This document shows, one piece after another, positions 61,303-64,000 of a stretch of DNA of 64,000 bases. Within the stretch, counting starts at the first letter, position 1. The number at the start of each line of letters is the position of its first letter. The position numbers were made by a program, and so were the translations under genes. The notes beneath the pieces were generated by a model. The model did no database searches. It had not been told where the DNA came from and saw only the letters and a list, made by a program, of their open reading frames with translations. The stretch is from contig JBALVL010000026.1 in the NCBI GenBank assembly GCA_036961355.1, forward strand, positions 9,256 to 73,255. The letters are read 5' to 3'. Source of the stretch: Motiliproteus sp036961355. Lineage in GTDB: Bacteria > Pseudomonadota > Gammaproteobacteria > Pseudomonadales > Balneatricaceae.

Positions 61303-63885
61303 ATGCGAATGGATCGTTTAACCAGCAAGTTACAAGAAGCGATGGCCGAGGCGCAGTCACTGGCGGTCGGTAAGGATCACTCGGTGATCGAGCCGGTACA
61401 CCTGGTCTATAAGTTGTTGGAGCAGAAAGGCGGCAGTATCAAACCGTTGTTGGCACAGGCCGGTTTTGACCTGCAGAAATTAAAGTTGGGGCTGGAACAG
61501 CTGCTGTCGGGGCTGCCATCGGTGCAGCATCCGGACGGTGAGCTTGGGATGTCGCCCAATATCGGCCGGATGTTGAACCTGGCCGATAAATACGCCCAGC
61601 AACATGGCGATCAGTATATCTCCAGCGAATTATTGCTATTGGCATCGTTGAAGGATAAGGGGCCGCTGGGTGAGTTAATCCGCTCGTGCGGCGGCAACGC
61701 CGATAGCCTCAAGCAGGCGATCGAGCAGGTACGGGGCGGCGAGAGTGTCTCCGACCCCAATGCCGAAGAGAGCCGCCAGGCGCTCGACCGTTTTACTGTT
61801 AACCTGACCGAGCAGGCTGCCGAAGGTAAGCTCGACCCGGTGATCGGCCGTGACGATGAGATCCGCCGCACCATTCAGGTGTTACAGCGCCGCACCAAGA
61901 ACAATCCGGTATTAATTGGTGAACCCGGCGTCGGCAAGACCGCGATCATGGAGGGGCTGGCGCAGCGGATAATCAACGGCGAAGTGCCCGAAGGACTCAA
62001 AGGCAAGCAGGTGCTGTCGCTCGATATGGGCGCGCTGATCGCCGGTGCCAAGTACCGAGGTGAGTTTGAAGAGCGGCTCAAGGCGGTGCTCAACGAGCTG
62101 TCAAAGCAGGAGGGCGGCATCATCCTGTTTATCGACGAACTCCATACCATGGTTGGGGCCGGTAAGTCGGAAGGCTCAATGGACGCAGGTAACATGCTCA
62201 AACCGGCGCTGGCTCGCGGCGAGCTGCACTGCGTCGGCGCCACCACACTGAACGAATACCGCCAGTACATTGAAAAGGATGCCGCGCTGGAACGCCGGTT
62301 CCAAAAAGTGTTGGTGCTGGAACCGAATGTCGAAGATACCGTGGCGATCCTGCGTGGCCTCAAAGAGCGCTACGAGATCCATCACGGTGTCGAGATCTTT
62401 GATTCGGCCATTATTGCCGCCTGTCGTTTATCGCACCGTTATATCACCGACCGGCAGTTACCGGACAAGGCGATCGACCTGATCGACGAAGCGGCCAGCC
62501 GGATTCGGATGGAGATGGATTCGAAACCCGAGTCGATGGACCGTTTGGAGCGCAAGCTGATTCAACTCAAGATAGAGCGCGAAGCGCTGAAGCGAGACAA
62601 GGACGCATCGTCGCGCCGCAGTCTGAAAGAGCTGGAAGTGCAAATCGACAAGGTCGGACGGGAGTTCTCAGATCTAAATGAGGTGTGGAAGACCGAGAAA
62701 GCGGCACTGCACGGCTCGCAGCAAGTTAAAGAACAGCTTGAGCAGGCCCGTCAGGATATGGAGGTGGCGCGTCGCGAGAGTAATCTGGCGCGGATGTCTG
62801 AATTGCAATACGGCGTCATTCCCGAACTGGAAAAACAGCTCGATATGGCCAGCCAGGCCGAGATGACCGAGTCGCCAAATACCTTGCTACGTAACAAAGT
62901 CAGCGAGGAGGAGGTAGCCGAAGTTGTCGCCAAATGGACCGGCATTCCAGTTTCTAAGATGCTCGAAGGTGAGCGTGAAAAACTCCTGCGGATGGAGCAG
63001 GAACTACATCAGAGCGTAATCGGCCAGCACGAAGCGGTGGTGGCAGTGTCGAATGCGGTACGCCGCTCACGGGCAGGGTTGTCGGATCCCAATCGTCCTA
63101 ACGGTTCGTTCCTGTTTTTGGGGCCAACCGGCGTGGGTAAGACTGAATTGTGTAAGTCGCTGGCAACCTTCTTGTTCGATACTGAAGAGGCGATGGTGCG
63201 GATCGACATGTCTGAGTTCATGGAGAAACACTCGGTGGCTCGCCTGATCGGTGCGCCTCCTGGTTATGTCGGCTACGAAGAGGGTGGCTATCTGACCGAA
63301 GCGGTGCGTCGCCGTCCCTATTCAGTGCTGCTACTTGATGAGGTCGAAAAGGCCCACTCCGATGTATTTAACGTGCTGCTGCAGGTGCTCGACGACGGTC
63401 GTTTGACCGATGGTCAGGGGCGTACTGTCGATTTTCGTAACACCGTGGTGGTGATGACCTCAAACCTGGGATCGGATGTGATTCAGGGGTTTGAATCTGA
63501 CGATCAGTATGACGCGATGAAAGAGATGGTGATGGGGGTGGTCGGAGGCCACTTTCGCCCCGAGTTTATTAATCGAATCGATGAGGTGGTTGTGTTCCAT
63601 TCGTTGGGTCGTGATCAGGTTCGCGGTATCGCCCAGATCCAGTTGCAGCGTTTGGCGCAAAGGCTGGCTGAGCGCGAGTTGACGCTGGAGCTATCCGATG
63701 GTGCGGTGGAGGCGGTGTTGGAGGCGGGGTTTGATCCGGTCTATGGTGCTCGGCCGTTAAAACGGGCGTTGCAGCGCTATGTCGAAAATCCGTTGGCTGA
63801 AGCCATCTTATCGGGCAAATTTGACGCCGGCGACCGAATCAAAGCCGTGATCGAGAATGAGCAGATGGTGTTCAGAAAAGGTTGA
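61303..63885 (+). CDS. clpB: Disaggregase ClpB
   Basis: Encodes 860 aa from the ATG preceded by AAGGGGG; an in-frame ATG eight codons upstream is less likely because ClpB starts MRMDRLTSKLQ. N-domain, AAA1 (GEPGVGKTAIMEGLAQR, Walker B FIDELHTMVGAG), coiled-coil M domain (about 410-530), AAA2 (GPTGVGKTELCKSL, LLLDEVEKAHSDV). Hexameric ATPase that rescues aggregated proteins with DnaK. Confidence 0.97.
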   Translation: MRMDRLTSKLQEAMAEAQSLAVGKDHSVIEPVHLVYKLLEQKGGSIKPLLAQAGFDLQKLKLGLEQLLSGLPSVQHPDGELGMSPNIGRMLNLADKYAQQHGDQYISSELLLLASLKDKGPLGELIRSCGGNADSLKQAIEQVRGGESVSDPNAEESRQALDRFTVNLTEQAAEGKLDPVIGRDDEIRRTIQVLQRRTKNNPVLIGEPGVGKTAIMEGLAQRIINGEVPEGLKGKQVLSLDMGALIAGAKYRGEFEERLKAVLNELSKQEGGIILFIDELHTMVGAGKSEGSMDAGNMLKPALARGELHCVGATTLNEYRQYIEKDAALERRFQKVLVLEPNVEDTVAILRGLKERYEIHHGVEIFDSAIIAACRLSHRYITDRQLPDKAIDLIDEAASRIRMEMDSKPESMDRLERKLIQLKIEREALKRDKDASSRRSLKELEVQIDKVGREFSDLNEVWKTEKAALHGSQQVKEQLEQARQDMEVARRESNLARMSELQYGVIPELEKQLDMASQAEMTESPNTLLRNKVSEEEVAEVVAKWTGIPVSKMLEGEREKLLRMEQELHQSVIGQHEAVVAVSNAVRRSRAGLSDPNRPNGSFLFLGPTGVGKTELCKSLATFLFDTEEAMVRIDMSEFMEKHSVARLIGAPPGYVGYEEGGYLTEAVRRRPYSVLLLDEVEKAHSDVFNVLLQVLDDGRLTDGQGRTVDFRNTVVVMTSNLGSDVIQGFESDDQYDAMKEMVMGVVGGHFRPEFINRIDEVVVFHSLGRDQVRGIAQIQLQRLAQRLAERELTLELSDGAVEAVLEAGFDPVYGARPLKRALQRYVENPLAEAILSGKFDAGDRIKAVIENEQMVFRKG

Positions 63886-63908
63886 AGATCGGGGGGCGGT
63901 AGATACGT

Positions 63909-63944
63909 AAAAATGCGGGGCCAAGGTTCCGCATTTTTTTGTTT
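63909..63944 (+). terminator. Intrinsic terminator after clpB
   Basis: AAAAATGCGG pairs with CCGCATTTTT across a 10-nt loop, followed by further T. The remaining sequence to 64000 holds no gene I can support. Confidence 0.75.
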
Positions 63945-64000
63945 TTGGCTCTGTTCTCGAAACGTATTGATATCGACCATACTGACTCTATACAAGGAGT

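Noticed and set aside
1..64000. CRISPR arrays, tRNA and rRNA genes
   Set aside because: No regularly spaced repeat array, cloverleaf or rRNA segment was recognised by reading; a tRNAscan or Rfam run would be decisive.

Overview
The window is a chromosomal segment of a gammaproteobacterium. Its core gene order (ispB, rplU, rpmA, obgE, proB, rpsT, murJ, ribF, ileS, lspA, fkpB, minor-pilin genes, pilY1, pilE, thiO, bamD, rluD, pgeF, clpB) follows the well-known Pseudomonas aeruginosa order, and anaerobic unsaturated fatty acid genes (fabA-fabB), tamA-tamB and many marine-type accessory genes point to an Oceanospirillales-like marine bacterium. The genus is an inference. No rRNA, tRNA or CRISPR array was recognised.

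Layout. 1-10.2 kb: a SEC-C protein, two bacteriohemerythrins (oxygen-binding), a PfpI-family protein divergent from a MocR regulator, and the outer-membrane translocation pair tamA-tamB. 10.3-19.5 kb: an NADPH:quinone oxidoreductase and DUF1330 operon, an Lrp regulator facing an amino-acid dehydrogenase, a DUF4124/TPR protein, a stand-alone contractile tail sheath gene, and an ArsR repressor divergent from a permease with three matching operators. 19.6-30.0 kb is a patchwork accessory region: two 5'-truncated genes meeting head to head (TRAP DctP and a beta-propeller protein), an amidohydrolase, a winged-helix/nucleotidyltransferase pair resembling a toxin-antitoxin operon beside a NERD nuclease-like protein, broken genes, a laterally acquired-looking IclR/SDR/cupin/RraA-remnant/GST cluster, an IS5-family remnant and several dispersed repeats, one carrying the 3' end of yicC. 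30.0-38.4 kb: core genes yicC, rph, fabB, fabA, ispB, rplU, rpmA, obgE and proB. 38.5-42.8 kb: an RND efflux pair inserted between proB and rpsT. 43.2-64 kb: core genes plus a type IV pilus minor-pilin operon, then thiO, nadE, bamD, rluD, pgeF and clpB.

How the parts work together. murJ (lipid II flipping), ribF (FMN/FAD synthesis), ileS and lspA (lipoprotein signal peptidase) form the usual co-directional housekeeping block. The pilus block encodes GspH/FimT, PilV, PilW, PilX, a short PilY1, a PilE-like pilin and a second FimT-like protein, i.e. the tip/initiation complex of type IVa pili. Compared with the P. aeruginosa order, ispH (between fkpB and the pilins) and pilS-pilR (near thiO/bamD) are absent from this window. 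Regulation is visible at several sites: inverted repeats in the mocR, lrp, arsR, winged-helix and iclR promoters, a sigma32-like promoter before clpB, a sigma70 promoter before rpsT, and several intrinsic terminators.
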